From positions 1 through 64,000 of the forward strand of contig CADCDS010000013.1 in assembly GCA_902800215.1 (NCBI GenBank): a DNA stretch of 64,000 bases. The letters are read 5' to 3'. Below the pieces are notes generated by a model that had not been told where the DNA came from, did not search any database, and was given only the letters and a program-made list of their open reading frames with translations. This stretch comes from an uncultured Bacteroidales bacterium (lineage in GTDB: Bacteria; Bacteroidota; Bacteroidia; Bacteroidales; Paludibacteraceae). Of this stretch, positions 17,197-26,649 are shown in pieces; within the stretch, counting starts at the first letter, position 1; each line of letters begins with the position of its first letter. The translations under genes and the position numbers were made by a program.

Positions 17197-18516
17197 TTAC
17201 ACGATTTCGCCCCTTAATGTAGCCGCAGACGCTTCTTTTACGCGTACTTGCACGATATCTCCTATCTTCTGGTCGGTGCGTGGAAAGACTACTGTCTTGT
17301 ATTGTTCCGTACGACCGTACATGTCGTCGTGACTGCGTTTGGAGAAACCTTCTACCAGCACTTCCACTATCTTTCCTATCTCCCGTTGGTTGGATTCTAA
17401 AGAGAGTTGGGTCTGCAAGGCGATGATCTCGTTAAGGCGTCTCACTTTCTCTGCTTCATCAATATTATCCGGCAGGTGCTTATGGGCGTAGGTACCGGGA
17501 CGTTCCGAATATTTGAACATGAATGCCGAGTCAAAACCCACTTCCCGCATCAGACTGAGTGTCTGTGCATGATCTTCCAAGGTCTCGTCATGGAAACCGC
17601 AGAAGATATCGGTACTGATGGCTGCAGTCGGTAAAATACGACGGATTGCCGCGATACGGTCCAGATACCACTCCCGGGTATATTTGCGGTTCATGAGTTT
17701 GAGGATATGATTCGAACCGGACTGCACCGCCAAGTGAATGAACTTACAGAGGTTCTTATGCCGACTGATAGCCTCCAGTGTCTTATCCGACATGTCCTTT
17801 GGATGCGAAGTGGTAAAGCGTATCCGCATATCCGGTACCGTGTCTGCCACAATCTCCAACAAGTCTGCAAAATCCACATCTCCGAACTTATAGGAATTGA
17901 CATTCTGTCCCAGCAATGTCACCTCTTTATATCCGCGTGCCTGCAAATCGCGTACTTCATTCAGGATCGACTCCACATCTCGGCTCCGTTCCCGACCACG
18001 GGTGTATGGCACCACGCAATAGGAACAGAAATTATTACAACCGCGCATGATGGAGACAAATCCGCTGATGGAACGACCGATACGGGACGGAATGATCTGA
18101 CGATAGGTCTCCGTAGTACTCAATTCCACGTTCATCGCTTTATGTCCCTGCTCGCATTGCGCCAACAGGTTAGGGATATCCAGATAAGCATCCGGACCGG
18201 CTACAAAATCCACACCGAACGTATCGATCAACTCCTTTCCCATTCGCTCAGCCATACAACCGATGACACCAATGATAGGTCGTTCGCTTTTCGGCTTTTG
18301 CTCTTTCGCCATCAAACCATTCAATTCCCTCAAACGAGAACCCACTTTCTGTTCCGCGTTATCACGGATGGAGCAGGTGTTCAACAGCAGAATATCGGCA
18401 TCTTCCCAACGGTCAGTAATCTGAGCGTCCGTAGTCTCCAAAATAGCAGCTACCACCTCGCTATCCGCGACGTTCATTTGGCATCCGTATGTCTCAATAT
18501 AAAATTTTTTACTCAT
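17197..18516 (-). CDS. miaB: tRNA-2-methylthio-N6-isopentenyladenosine37 synthase MiaB
   Basis: This 439-residue radical-SAM enzyme adds the methylthio group to A37 of tRNAs reading UNN codons. The N-terminal UPF0004 domain supplies three cluster cysteines (YGCQMN, NTCSIRDNAEQK, GCMAERMG). The radical-SAM motif is CNNFCSYC, followed by VPYTRGRERS, and a TRAM domain ends the protein. The start is ATG at 18516 (MSKKFYIETYGC); an upstream in-frame start at 18534 would add six residues. It is transcribed away from tRNA-Pro. Confidence 0.96.
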   Translation of the reverse strand: MSKKFYIETYGCQMNVADSEVVAAILETTDAQITDRWEDADILLLNTCSIRDNAEQKVGSRLRELNGLMAKEQKPKSERPIIGVIGCMAERMGKELIDTFGVDFVAGPDAYLDIPNLLAQCEQGHKAMNVELSTTETYRQIIPSRIGRSISGFVSIMRGCNNFCSYCVVPYTRGRERSRDVESILNEVRDLQARGYKEVTLLGQNVNSYKFGDVDFADLLEIVADTVPDMRIRFTTSHPKDMSDKTLEAISRHKNLCKFIHLAVQSGSNHILKLMNRKYTREWYLDRIAAIRRILPTAAISTDIFCGFHDETLEDHAQTLSLMREVGFDSAFMFKYSERPGTYAHKHLPDNIDEAEKVRRLNEIIALQTQLSLESNQREIGKIVEVLVEGFSKRSHDDMYGRTEQYKTVVFPRTDQKIGDIVQVRVKEASAATLRGEIV

Positions 18517-18541
18517 TTTTGTTAAAAAAAACACAAAATGC

Positions 18542-18572
18542 TTGCGTATGTCAATTTTTTGTAGTACCTTTG
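18542..18572 (+). promoter_or_regulatory. Promoter of tRNA-Pro
   Basis: TTG (18542-18544), 20 nt, TACCTTTG (18565-18572). The leader then forms a small hairpin (CTTTCG 18579-18584 with CGAGAG 18591-18596) just before the tRNA. Confidence 0.75.
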
Positions 18573-18600
18573 CACCCGCTTTCGAAAAAACGAGAGTGTT

Positions 18601-18674
18601 CGGGGAGTGGCGCAGCCCGGTAGCGCAACGGTCTGGGGGACCGGAGGTCGCGTGTTCGAATCACGTCTCCCCGA
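18601..18674 (+). tRNA. tRNA-Pro (anticodon GGG)
   Basis: This is a 74-nt cloverleaf. The acceptor is CGGGGAG with CTCCCCG (18667-18673), discriminator A18674. The D arm is GCGCAGCCCGGTAGCGC. The anticodon loop CTGGGGG gives GGG at positions 34-36 with G37, and the T loop is TTCGAAT. The anticodon stem has one A-G mismatch at its first pair. CCA is not encoded (ACA follows). Confidence 0.93.
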
Positions 18675-18678
18675 CAAA

Positions 18679-21285
18679 TTAATGGGCAATTAAAGGCAGG
18701 TTAACTTCGGTTACTGCCTTTATTTGTATATCTTGCAGCACAGATTGCATGTCAGTATTCTGTTGCAGCAAACCTACCCACCATTCCGCTTCATCCAGAT
18801 CCGTAAATCCGCTGATACGTAAAGCAGCCGTCTCTCCCCAAACCGGCATCTTCTGCAGGTCAAAGTCACGAATCAGGAACTGCGAGAAGTTAAACAAAGC
18901 GATCTCATACTGCAGATCATTCAAAGCCTGCTCGTCATTGGTCGGTAAAATCAGTACGACTACCGACGGTTGTTTGCGGTCATCCGACCATTCCTGTTTA
19001 GTAGCATCATCGTCCGATGCATCGGAAGTGTCCGTTTGGTTTCTTAGTTCAGCCAAGTCTCCGGTACTACCGCCTTTCTGGCTCTCCATTCCTTGTCCCA
19101 TCATCGCCAGCATATCCTTCGCCATCGCCCCGAGTTCCGAAGAACCGTAGTTTTCCACCAGTTCCTGCAAAGCTGCGATGAAGGGTTGTTGCCCGTCAGT
19201 GCGTGCGATAGCCACCGCGTTGATAAAGAGGAAACGGGGTGCATTGGACCAATGGTCATTGATCATCTGCGTTTTGATATGGGCGATCTGCGATTTCACC
19301 TCCGCATAACGTCCATGTTTGTACGCATCGTAGGTAGCGGCATAAATCGAATCCTGGTCCTCTAACATCTTCAGCATACGGGCGATGTAATCCTCATCGT
19401 GACGTAACGCTCTCAATTGCATATCCTCATGAATAGCCACCACAGAGGGATGTAAGCCAAAACGTTCATCCAGGCGTCTGAGGGTCTCCTCCGCCTGCGG
19501 CTCATCTTCCAGTTGATCGAGATAGATGTAATAGAGCGCGATCATCGCTTCTCTCCAAAGGCTGTCGCTGATCACAAAATCCTCTTCGGTACGCGGAATC
19601 TGCTGTAAGTAATACTCCGGTTTATGGATGTCGGTTTCGATGGGGGTGACTTCAGCAAATAACGAGTCTGCAGCGAGACTGTCGGTTGCTAATCCTTCCT
19701 GTTCCTCTTTCATCCCGTCATCGGAGATCAAGACCTGTTTGTTCTGCCTGCGCCAGTTATCTTCCAACGGACGGTTTCCCCAACGCCGACGCCACTCTTG
19801 CTGTCCCTGCTTGATGAGTTGCGGATTATAAAAATACCAGTCACCCTTGGCAAACCCACCGCCTAACATGTTCGATGTGTTTACACTTCCTGGTCCACCC
19901 TCTCCTCGTGACAGTTCAAGCGCATCCTGCGCCGCTTTGGTAGAATCCTGTTTCTCTGCTTCAATCAGATCCGCAATGATCTTATCTACAATCGCCCGTT
20001 GTTGTTCCTCCGTCATCTGACTGAGTCGTTGCAAGGAATCCTGCAACTCCGCCTGCGTATAAGAGATGATCAGTTCATCCAGCACCTCAGAGCGTTTCTG
20101 GATACGGGCAAAATCCTTGCTGGTCTCCGCCGTGATAAGGGTGACGGCCTCCCGGTAACAAGGTTGCGCAGGCACGTACGCGTGTTGTTCAAAATAGATA
20201 TCACCTGCGCGTACGAGGATAGCCGCTTTGGCGGTTCCGGCTTGCGTAGATTCCTTGATCGCCGTTTCGTACATCTCCAACGCTTGGGCAGTATCGCGGT
20301 TAGCCAGGTAGATATTTCCGATTGTTCCGTAGATCTGATCCAACCGGTCTTTGTTCTTGGACTGCTTGGTCATGGACCGCAACTTACGGATCGCCGATTT
20401 GCCTTGCAGTTCCGCCATGCGGATACGGGCATTGAAATCCATCTCATTGGGCGGCGCCATTCGGACTACCGCCTTATACGCTTGTATGGCCTCGTTACGT
20501 TTGCCTTCCATCTCATAGAGCTGGCCTAACACATACGCAAAACGGGGACGGTAGATCTTCCGTTTCTCATACGGCATAGCGATCTTGACAAACGGTATCG
20601 CTTCATGGAAATGTTCGCCTTTAAGCAGCACATCCGCTTTGACCGCCGAATAGAGCCGTGCATGCTTGCGGCTGAGGGCGTCAATCTGTACACGGTTGAG
20701 CATATCCTCCGCTTCATACTGCCATCCCATCTCCGCATAGGCACGTGCAATCCATAACTGACACTGTGCAATGATATCCGGGTCATTTTGATAATGACGG
20801 ATGATATAATTGAAAGTACTGACAGCACCTAAGAAATCCGCCTTATGGAACTCTGCCTCCGCTAACCTCATCCATGCTTCGTCCATGCAAGCATTGAACT
20901 CTTCGGATTGCAACCATAGTTTATACTTAGGATCATTCGCTTTTTTAGGGTCGCGCTTCGGTTTGGATTTGATCGAGTGCAACTTGATGCACTTACGGCA
21001 TTTCTCAATGGTCTTATCCATCTGGGACGCCGCCGCTGATGCTGCCTGATGGTTAGACACCGGATAGAGGTTGAGCACTCGACTGTAATCATCGGTGTTG
21101 GCATTACGGATGGCTTTCAGTCCCTCTTCGTATGCCACATTGCCGTTGTACAAGATGTTATATTTGACTTTCGTCTGATGGAACGACCGGGTGGCTCGTG
21201 TATTCTTTTGCGTGGAACACGAACAAAGGATCATCATTAAAATGATGATAGATGACAGAACATATGTGAACCTTTTTCCTTTCAC
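18679..21285 (-). CDS. porW: TPR lipoprotein, PorW/SprE-like T9SS component
   Basis: This 868-residue protein has a lipoprotein signal ending LCSC, a PorW/SprE-like N-terminus (RSFHQTKVKYNILYNGNVAYEEG), then tandem tetratricopeptide repeats over about residues 120-400 (for example ALEMYETAIKESTQAGTA) and a low-complexity C-terminal half. PorW and SprE are needed for type IX secretion and, in gliders, motility. It follows tsaB by 2 nt and is probably cotranscribed. Its last codons overlap a UUCG hairpin that could terminate the facing tRNA-Pro transcript. Confidence 0.85.
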   Translation of the reverse strand: MKGKRFTYVLSSIIILMMILCSCSTQKNTRATRSFHQTKVKYNILYNGNVAYEEGLKAIRNANTDDYSRVLNLYPVSNHQAASAAASQMDKTIEKCRKCIKLHSIKSKPKRDPKKANDPKYKLWLQSEEFNACMDEAWMRLAEAEFHKADFLGAVSTFNYIIRHYQNDPDIIAQCQLWIARAYAEMGWQYEAEDMLNRVQIDALSRKHARLYSAVKADVLLKGEHFHEAIPFVKIAMPYEKRKIYRPRFAYVLGQLYEMEGKRNEAIQAYKAVVRMAPPNEMDFNARIRMAELQGKSAIRKLRSMTKQSKNKDRLDQIYGTIGNIYLANRDTAQALEMYETAIKESTQAGTAKAAILVRAGDIYFEQHAYVPAQPCYREAVTLITAETSKDFARIQKRSEVLDELIISYTQAELQDSLQRLSQMTEEQQRAIVDKIIADLIEAEKQDSTKAAQDALELSRGEGGPGSVNTSNMLGGGFAKGDWYFYNPQLIKQGQQEWRRRWGNRPLEDNWRRQNKQVLISDDGMKEEQEGLATDSLAADSLFAEVTPIETDIHKPEYYLQQIPRTEEDFVISDSLWREAMIALYYIYLDQLEDEPQAEETLRRLDERFGLHPSVVAIHEDMQLRALRHDEDYIARMLKMLEDQDSIYAATYDAYKHGRYAEVKSQIAHIKTQMINDHWSNAPRFLFINAVAIARTDGQQPFIAALQELVENYGSSELGAMAKDMLAMMGQGMESQKGGSTGDLAELRNQTDTSDASDDDATKQEWSDDRKQPSVVVLILPTNDEQALNDLQYEIALFNFSQFLIRDFDLQKMPVWGETAALRISGFTDLDEAEWWVGLLQQNTDMQSVLQDIQIKAVTEVNLPLIAH
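18691..18722 (+). terminator. UUCG hairpin after tRNA-Pro, inside the porW end
   Basis: TAAAGGCAG ... CTGCCTTTA with an inner TAAC-TTCG-GTTA forms a stem closed by a C(UUCG)G tetraloop and a 2-nt bulge. It starts 17 nt after the tRNA and ends in TTTATTTG on the plus strand. It also encodes the last residues of PorW. Confidence 0.55.
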
Positions 21286-21287
21286 CT

Positions 21288-21944
21288 TTATTTCAAACCT
21301 TTGACGTGACTTTGTGCCGCCACAAACTCCTTCAAATAAAATGGTTCGTAGTATGCAATATCCATATTTCCCCGACGGTCAACCGACGGTGAACCGACAG
21401 TCAAAGCCAAGAACATTGCTTGAGGAACGATACCAGGAACATAGTGCCAGTTATGCTTCGTGAATATTTTCGAACACTTCTCTGCCCCGTCTCCGAAATA
21501 ATATACTTCCTCATCTCCGGAATAGAGACTGTCCTCGTTCTCCACCACCACCGCTTTTGTTTCCCCGTTAATCTGCGTATATACTTCCATACGCCGTGCA
21601 TCGATCATCGGGAACAGAACACCCTCTTTGACACCGGATGCTATCTTGAGGATCTCGAGTGTCGGAACCGGAATGAGCGGTATGTTCAGTCCGTAACAAA
21701 GACCTTTCGCAGTAGCAGTCCCTATACGGAGACCGGTGTATGAACCGGGTCCTTCGGACAAAGCCACCGCATCGATGGTTAGATGCTGCTCTCGTGCCAG
21801 CGAAAGCAGTTCTTCTATATACAAAGGTAACAACTGGGCATGGTTGCTTCCCTCGTAGTTGATACATTGCTTGATCAGCGTCTCATCTTTGCAGAGAGCC
21901 GCAGAACAAACGGATGTACTTGTTTCGATACATAATATCGTCAT
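21288..21944 (-). CDS. tsaB: tRNA threonylcarbamoyladenosine biosynthesis protein TsaB
   Basis: This 218-residue ASKHA-fold protein supports TsaD in making t6A37 of ANN-reading tRNAs. The motifs ILCIETSTS near the N-terminus and GPGSYTGLRIG at about residues 65-75 are diagnostic. The start is ATG at 21944, 24 nt from the promoter -7 box; the longer frame to 21998 would include the promoter. Residues LTVGSPSVDRRG near the C-terminus are encoded by a quasi-repeat (21371-21406). Its partner gene tsaE is also in the window (38.4 kb). Confidence 0.95.
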   Translation of the reverse strand: MTILCIETSTSVCSAALCKDETLIKQCINYEGSNHAQLLPLYIEELLSLAREQHLTIDAVALSEGPGSYTGLRIGTATAKGLCYGLNIPLIPVPTLEILKIASGVKEGVLFPMIDARRMEVYTQINGETKAVVVENEDSLYSGDEEVYYFGDGAEKCSKIFTKHNWHYVPGIVPQAMFLALTVGSPSVDRRGNMDIAYYEPFYLKEFVAAQSHVKGLK

Positions 21945-21967
21945 TGCTTCTTTCTTCAAATCGGGCA

Positions 21968-21998
21968 CAAAATTACGAAATTTAGTTGATATATGCAA
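21968..21998 (-). promoter_or_regulatory. Promoter of tsaB-porW
   Basis: Minus strand TTG (21996-21998), 20 nt, TAATTTTG (21968-21975), placed just after the trmB stop codon at 22029. Confidence 0.72.
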
Positions 21999-22028
21999 GC
22001 ATATATGCTAAAATATTGCAAAATTATG

Positions 22029-22772
22029 CTATTTTTCTCCTACATTATAATTTCTGCCGTACGAGCGATAGGTATCATGTTCAATCTCAATCGTCGGTTC
22101 CTCAAAGGAAGTGAGATGGGTTAATTGCCACTCGACATACTTGATACTCATTCCCCGATCCAACCATTGTTTCTCGTAATGGGTCTGCAGTGCCCTAGCA
22201 TCGTCAAAAGCCTCGATTTCATCGGAATTTTCTGCATATAAGTCATCGGTATTGGCAACTACCGGATAAGGGTTCAGCCGCAGCATCTCCATTGTGTAAG
22301 TGTAGAGGAACGGACTGTCGGTTTTAAGATGAATACGTCCGTTGGGTTTAACGATCTGCTGATAGCGCTGCATGAACCAAGTGGAGGTCAGTCGCTTGGT
22401 GGCTTTTTTCATCTGCGGATCGCAGAACGTGATCCATATCTCATCCACTTCATCGGGCGCAAAGAATTGGGTGATAAACTCGATGTTTGTACGTAAAAAC
22501 GCCGCATTGGTCAATCCTTCTTCCGTCGCCTGCTTGGCACCCGCCCACATTCGGGCACCTTTTATATCCACACCGATGAAGTTCTTGTCCGGATAGCGTT
22601 TGGCCATACCCACGGTATATTCACCGCGACCACAACCGAGTTCCAGTACTATCGGATGGTCATTATGGAAAAACCGCTCTCTCCAATGACCGGCCATCGG
22701 TTCGTAAGGGGGTTGGAAGACATTCTCAAATGTCTCCATCTCCGCAAATTTCTTGAGTTTATTCTTTCCCAT
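22029..22772 (-). CDS. trmB: tRNA (guanine46-N7)-methyltransferase
   Basis: This 247-residue SAM-dependent enzyme methylates G46 in the tRNA variable loop. The SAM site is [10 protein letters not shown], followed by [12 protein letters not shown], and the TrmB-specific [16 protein letters not shown] and [12 protein letters not shown] motifs are present. The common motif is DPWPKK; here it reads DPQMKK, as in other Bacteroidota members I recall. It overlaps gldH by 14 nt and is the last gene of the pfkB-to-trmB chain. Confidence 0.95.
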   Translation of the reverse strand: MGKNKLKKFAEMETFENVFQPPYEPMAGHWRERFFHNDHPIVLELGCGRGEYTVGMAKRYPDKNFIGVDIKGARMWAGAKQATEEGLTNAAFLRTNIEFITQFFAPDEVDEIWITFCDPQMKKATKRLTSTWFMQRYQQIVKPNGRIHLKTDSPFLYTYTMEMLRLNPYPVVANTDDLYAENSDEIEAFDDARALQTHYEKQWLDRGMSIKYVEWQLTHLTSFEEPTIEIEHDTYRSYGRNYNVGEK

Positions 22773-23247
22773 CTTTCACAATCTCCACACCTATATCCGT
22801 CACACCTTGCAACAAGGTATCCCGCATGCCATGCCGGATAGCCAGTTGATAGGTTCCCGTATCCGCAAAATGAATATGACGACCAAAAATCACCGGCACT
22901 TCCATAAAGGCATTATGTTTGTTTCCCAACCATCTTCCCCGTTCATCGGCAAGATAGAACTGAATCGTATCCTGTTTGGCACTGTCTCCGACAAAAAGCC
23001 ACATGTTCTGATACGGATACCGGTCAGTATGACGGACATAAATATTCATCTGATAACCCAATGCCGTATCGGCTATCTGATACTCAAAATGAGCCACAGA
23101 ATCCATATGCCAATTTCCCGATGAAGTAATCGTTCCGTCAGGATAAGAAATCGAAGAAAATTGACTATACACAATGTCGTTTTTGCACGAAGTTAGAGTC
23201 AAACAACCAATAACCAATAACCAATAACCAATAACCTTTATTCTCAT
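22759..23247 (-). CDS. gldH: Gliding motility lipoprotein GldH
   Basis: This 162-residue lipoprotein has a signal ending LTSC. The mature part matches GldH by [31 protein letters not shown] and the C-terminal [21 protein letters not shown]. GldH is required for gliding and supports T9SS function; it is also kept in non-gliding Bacteroidota. The hydrophobic core of the signal peptide ([10 protein letters not shown]) is encoded by four tandem copies of an 8-nt unit (23204-23236). It overlaps ricT by 4 nt, a neighbour pair common in the phylum. Confidence 0.9.
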   Translation of the reverse strand: MRIKVIGYWLLVIGCLTLTSCKNDIVYSQFSSISYPDGTITSSGNWHMDSVAHFEYQIADTALGYQMNIYVRHTDRYPYQNMWLFVGDSAKQDTIQFYLADERGRWLGNKHNAFMEVPVIFGRHIHFADTGTYQLAIRHGMRDTLLQGVTDIGVEIVKDGKE

Positions 23248-24326
23248 CTTCTATGGTGTTTGTTTTTCTTTTTATCAAAACGTGTTACATCGCCGTGACC
23301 GGTTTGATAACCGATCTCCATAGCCACCGCTTTGTTTCCTTCCAATGTATCGGGTTTCTCTCCATGCCGGTTCATAGCGATGATCTCATGTGCACGTGTT
23401 GCAGAGAGAACGGTAAGATTCACTCCTCGTTGCGGATCGGACGAATAGGTCACCGTACCGGCCAAAGGATCAGAGGCAAAAAAATACCAGGTCGCTTCTT
23501 TTGTCTCCAGTTCCACATGACGGGAAGGCAATAATTTGGATGCATCCTCGTAAACCGGCACCTCATAGTTAAGACAACACTTAAGTTTGGCGCACATGCC
23601 GGCTAACTTCTGCGGATTCGGCGATATATTCTGCAAACGAGCTGCGCCCGTTCCGACAGAGTTGAAATTGATCATCCAGGTGGAACAACATAACTCCCGA
23701 CCACAGGGTCCGGTACCACCGATACGGCCAGCTTCCTGACGGGCACCGATCTGCTTCATCTCCACACGGATACGGAAAGTCTCGGCATACACTTTGATCA
23801 GTTGACGGAAATCCACACGGCCGTCAGCGATATAGAAGAAGATCGCTTTCGATCCGTCTCCCTGATACTCCACGTCACCGATCTTCATCTCCAATCCGAG
23901 TGATTTAGCCAGTTCACGGGCTTTGATCATCGTCTCATGTTCGCGTGTATGCGCTTGACGGGCACGTTCTAGATCTTCTTCCGTAGCGATACGGATCACT
24001 TGCCGCACCTCGTAACGGGAACTATCTATACGGTTCTTGCGCATCTGGAGTTCCACTAACTTACCGGTCAGCACCACTTCACCCAAGTCCTGTCCCGGGT
24101 TGGCTTCCACCACCACTTTCACGCCTTTCTCAAGCGGTAAGTTTTGTGCATTATGGAAATAACCTTTTCGGGTGTTTTTGAACTGCACCTCGATAAGGTC
24201 GGTGAGTTGCGTGTTCTCCGGCAGGTCTGCCAACCAGTCACTGACAGGTAACATATGGGCAGAGTTGCGCTTGGTAGCCGCAGCTTCTAATTCATTATGT
24301 CCGGTTCCAACGGTATATTTCTTCAT
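23244..24326 (-). CDS. ricT: PSP1-domain protein RicT
   Basis: This 360-residue protein has the PSP1 C-terminal domain with its cysteine sets, CGRELCCSTW and GMCAKLKCCLNYE, at about residues 210-260. In Bacillus, RicT (YaaT) joins RicA and RicF in an Fe-S complex that affects RNA processing and phosphorelays; the role in Bacteroidota is not established. The C-terminus is basic (KKKNKHHRR). It overlaps holB and gldH by 4 nt each, so translation is probably coupled. Confidence 0.9.
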   Translation of the reverse strand: MKKYTVGTGHNELEAAATKRNSAHMLPVSDWLADLPENTQLTDLIEVQFKNTRKGYFHNAQNLPLEKGVKVVVEANPGQDLGEVVLTGKLVELQMRKNRIDSSRYEVRQVIRIATEEDLERARQAHTREHETMIKARELAKSLGLEMKIGDVEYQGDGSKAIFFYIADGRVDFRQLIKVYAETFRIRVEMKQIGARQEAGRIGGTGPCGRELCCSTWMINFNSVGTGAARLQNISPNPQKLAGMCAKLKCCLNYEVPVYEDASKLLPSRHVELETKEATWYFFASDPLAGTVTYSSDPQRGVNLTVLSATRAHEIIAMNRHGEKPDTLEGNKAVAMEIGYQTGHGDVTRFDKKKNKHHRR

Positions 24327-25486
24327 ATCTTTGGTTTTTTAATCAATACTATCATTTGCAGGCAAAGATCAAAAAAGATGATCTTTGCGTTTCCGTTTTG
24401 TTCGATCTGCCTTTCCGCCAGATCAAGTTGGTTCATGATGGCTTCCACATTGCCGTTATGGATAAAAGGTGCGAATTTAACGGAGAATTCGCGCTCCTCT
24501 TCCATCTGGTAATTCAAATCCGGTTGACCGATGTTGCGGATATAGTTCTCCCGAACCTGTTGTTGGGCATACTGCAGAAAATGTTTCTGCCTTTCCCGTC
24601 CCACTTTGGCGTCCGCCATGTCTAACGACCACTGACGGAGACGTTTGAGTGACTCGTATTTCTTCACCGGGTCACGCAGTACACCCACCGTAAAAGCATC
24701 CCGGAAAAGTGCGATGAAATCGTGCAATTCCTGTTTATTCTCTTCGGATTCATCGGCTTTTTTGCGCGCCGCCAGATAACTGCCGTTAGCGATACGGGCG
24801 ATGTCGGCAGCTTTGGCAGGATCAATGCCTTTTTGCATCAAAGCCTGTGCGATGACCTCAGTCTCCAGACGCGGCACACGGATCGTCTGTACACGCGACT
24901 GAATGGTGGATAACAGTTGTTCCGGATGTTCGGAAACCAACAGGAACACCGTCTGTACCGGCGGTTCTTCCAACAGTTTAAGCAACTTGTTCGCAGAAGT
25001 AGCGTTCATCTTCTCCGGCTGCCAGATAATCATCACCTTGTATCCGTCGCCAAATGGTTTCAGACTTAACTTCCGCAAGATTTCTCCGCTCTCTTTCTCA
25101 TAGATCATCGACTGCTTGGTCTCTACCCCTAACGCTTTATGCCAGTCATCAAGATCGAAGTAATGCTTGTTCAACACGATCTCTCTCCAAGGCTCCAAGA
25201 AGTCATTGCAGGTATCTGCGGCATCTGTTTTGACGATCGGGAAGGCAAAATGCAAATCGGGATGTTGCAGTTTCTCGAACTGCAGACAGGTAGGACAAGT
25301 GCCGCAACTGTCTTCCTCTGTCCGATGGGGACAGTTCAAGTACTGGGCATACGCCAAGGCCAGTTGGAGTTTTCCTATTCCGGATATTCCACTAAAAAGC
25401 TGTGCATGGGGGATTCTTCCCTCACGCACCGAAGCACGCAACTGGCGCTTCACTTCCTCTTGTCCTATGATGTCTTTGAAAAGCAT
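24323..25486 (-). CDS. holB: DNA polymerase III subunit delta' (HolB)
   Basis: This 387-residue clamp-loader subunit has an AAA+ N-terminus (FKDIIGQEEVKRQL) with a Walker A reading GISGIGKLQL, where Leu replaces the usual Ser/Thr after Lys, as expected for a non-ATP-binding delta'. The zinc module is C-8-C-2-C-2-C (NCPH...SCGTCPTC), followed by HPDLHFAFP and SRVQTIR (the SRC/sensor region). It sits between HIT and ricT with 1- and 4-nt overlaps. Confidence 0.92.
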   Translation of the reverse strand: MLFKDIIGQEEVKRQLRASVREGRIPHAQLFSGISGIGKLQLALAYAQYLNCPHRTEEDSCGTCPTCLQFEKLQHPDLHFAFPIVKTDAADTCNDFLEPWREIVLNKHYFDLDDWHKALGVETKQSMIYEKESGEILRKLSLKPFGDGYKVMIIWQPEKMNATSANKLLKLLEEPPVQTVFLLVSEHPEQLLSTIQSRVQTIRVPRLETEVIAQALMQKGIDPAKAADIARIANGSYLAARKKADESEENKQELHDFIALFRDAFTVGVLRDPVKKYESLKRLRQWSLDMADAKVGRERQKHFLQYAQQQVRENYIRNIGQPDLNYQMEEEREFSVKFAPFIHNGNVEAIMNQLDLAERQIEQNGNAKIIFFDLCLQMIVLIKKPKI

Positions 25487-25917
25487 TAAACTTTGAGCTC
25501 TTTGCGCAGTGCTTCCACCATCTGCGCATATTCCTCGTCCGTCAGATACACTTTACCCGGATTCATCTGGAAGGTTCCTCCGTAATCCGGACCGTCCACG
25601 TACTTGGGTGCCAGGTGGAAATGCAGGTGACTTAACTTATCGGAATAAGCACCGTAGTTGATCTTCTCCGGTTGGAACAGTTTCTGCATCGCACGTGTCA
25701 CATCTGCCACATCCGCCATGAAGAGGTTACGCTGTTCGTCACTCAGTTCATTGAGATCATTCACATGCTTGTCGTAAGCCACCAGACAACGGCCATGATA
25801 TGTTTGTTCTTTAAATAAGAACGCGCGTGATACGCGCAGGTGCGCGATCTCAATCATCAGGTTATGCAAGGTCTCATTGTTCGTGCAATAGAGACAATCT
25901 TTTGGATCTGAATACAT
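25486..25917 (-). CDS. HIT-family hydrolase, Ap4A hydrolase-like
   Basis: This 143-residue protein has the histidine triad as HLHFHLAPK (about residues 97-105) and an N-terminal CLYC pair that could bind zinc, as in some HIT enzymes acting on diadenosine polyphosphates. The substrate is inferred. It lies between plsC and holB in a tight chain. It is distinct from the shorter HINT-like protein beside greA. Confidence 0.88.
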   Translation of the reverse strand: MYSDPKDCLYCTNNETLHNLMIEIAHLRVSRAFLFKEQTYHGRCLVAYDKHVNDLNELSDEQRNLFMADVADVTRAMQKLFQPEKINYGAYSDKLSHLHFHLAPKYVDGPDYGGTFQMNPGKVYLTDEEYAQMVEALRKELKV

Positions 25918-25932
25918 ATTATTATTTGTGAT

Positions 25933-26649
25933 TTATGATTTTTTGCCATTAATTACCGCAGTACGCACCGCCTCAATCGCCTCATTGGGATCGGTGAACT
26001 GCTTAAGGTCTATCGGTTGACCGATATGCATATGTACGGCATGGTGATTCACGAAGGGTTTACCCTTAGGCATCACTTCGAAACAACCATCCAACGACAG
26101 CGGAATAACGGGTAAGCCTAAGTCCCAAGCGATCTGGAAAGCACCGCGTTTGAATCGTCCCACTTCTCCGTTCAACGAACGGGTTCCTTCCGGGAAGATC
26201 ACAGTGCATACACCGTTCACCAGTTGTTTCTCTACGTTCTTCAGACTCTCCACCGCCGCTTTACTGTTTCTACGATCGACGAAGATATGTCCTGCCGCCT
26301 TGCATGCCGTACCTACAAAAGGCACCCGACGCAGTTCCGCTTTCATCAGCCATTTGTAGATCACCGGCAGCCAACCGTAGATCAACCATACATCGAACAT
26401 GGACTGGTGGTTAGCAACAAAGACATAACTCTGTCCCGGTTGGATGTTTTCTTTCCCATCTACGGAAACAGGCAGAAACATCAGCCAGAAGATCGAACGC
26501 GACCAGAACTGCTGCTCTTTATGCACAAACTCCGCATTGCGGAAAGGCACAAAAACGATGGTGAAGATCGCCGTAAAAACCGTGATAACCGCAAAAATCG
26601 GCCATGCGATCAAATACTGATAAGCGATATACAGATATTTCATACTCAT
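25933..26649 (-). CDS. plsC: 1-acyl-sn-glycerol-3-phosphate acyltransferase
   Basis: This 238-residue membrane-associated enzyme makes phosphatidic acid from lysophosphatidic acid. The catalytic motif NHQSMFD and the substrate motif FPEGTRS are clear, with one N-terminal membrane segment (LIAWPIFAVITVFTAIF). It overlaps the upstream kinase gene by 1 nt. The 15-nt gap to HIT holds TGATTTATGATTTTTT, which may be a fragment of the quasi-repeat type described elsewhere. Confidence 0.93.
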   Translation of the reverse strand: MSMKYLYIAYQYLIAWPIFAVITVFTAIFTIVFVPFRNAEFVHKEQQFWSRSIFWLMFLPVSVDGKENIQPGQSYVFVANHQSMFDVWLIYGWLPVIYKWLMKAELRRVPFVGTACKAAGHIFVDRRNSKAAVESLKNVEKQLVNGVCTVIFPEGTRSLNGEVGRFKRGAFQIAWDLGLPVIPLSLDGCFEVMPKGKPFVNHHAVHMHIGQPIDLKQFTDPNEAIEAVRTAVINGKKS

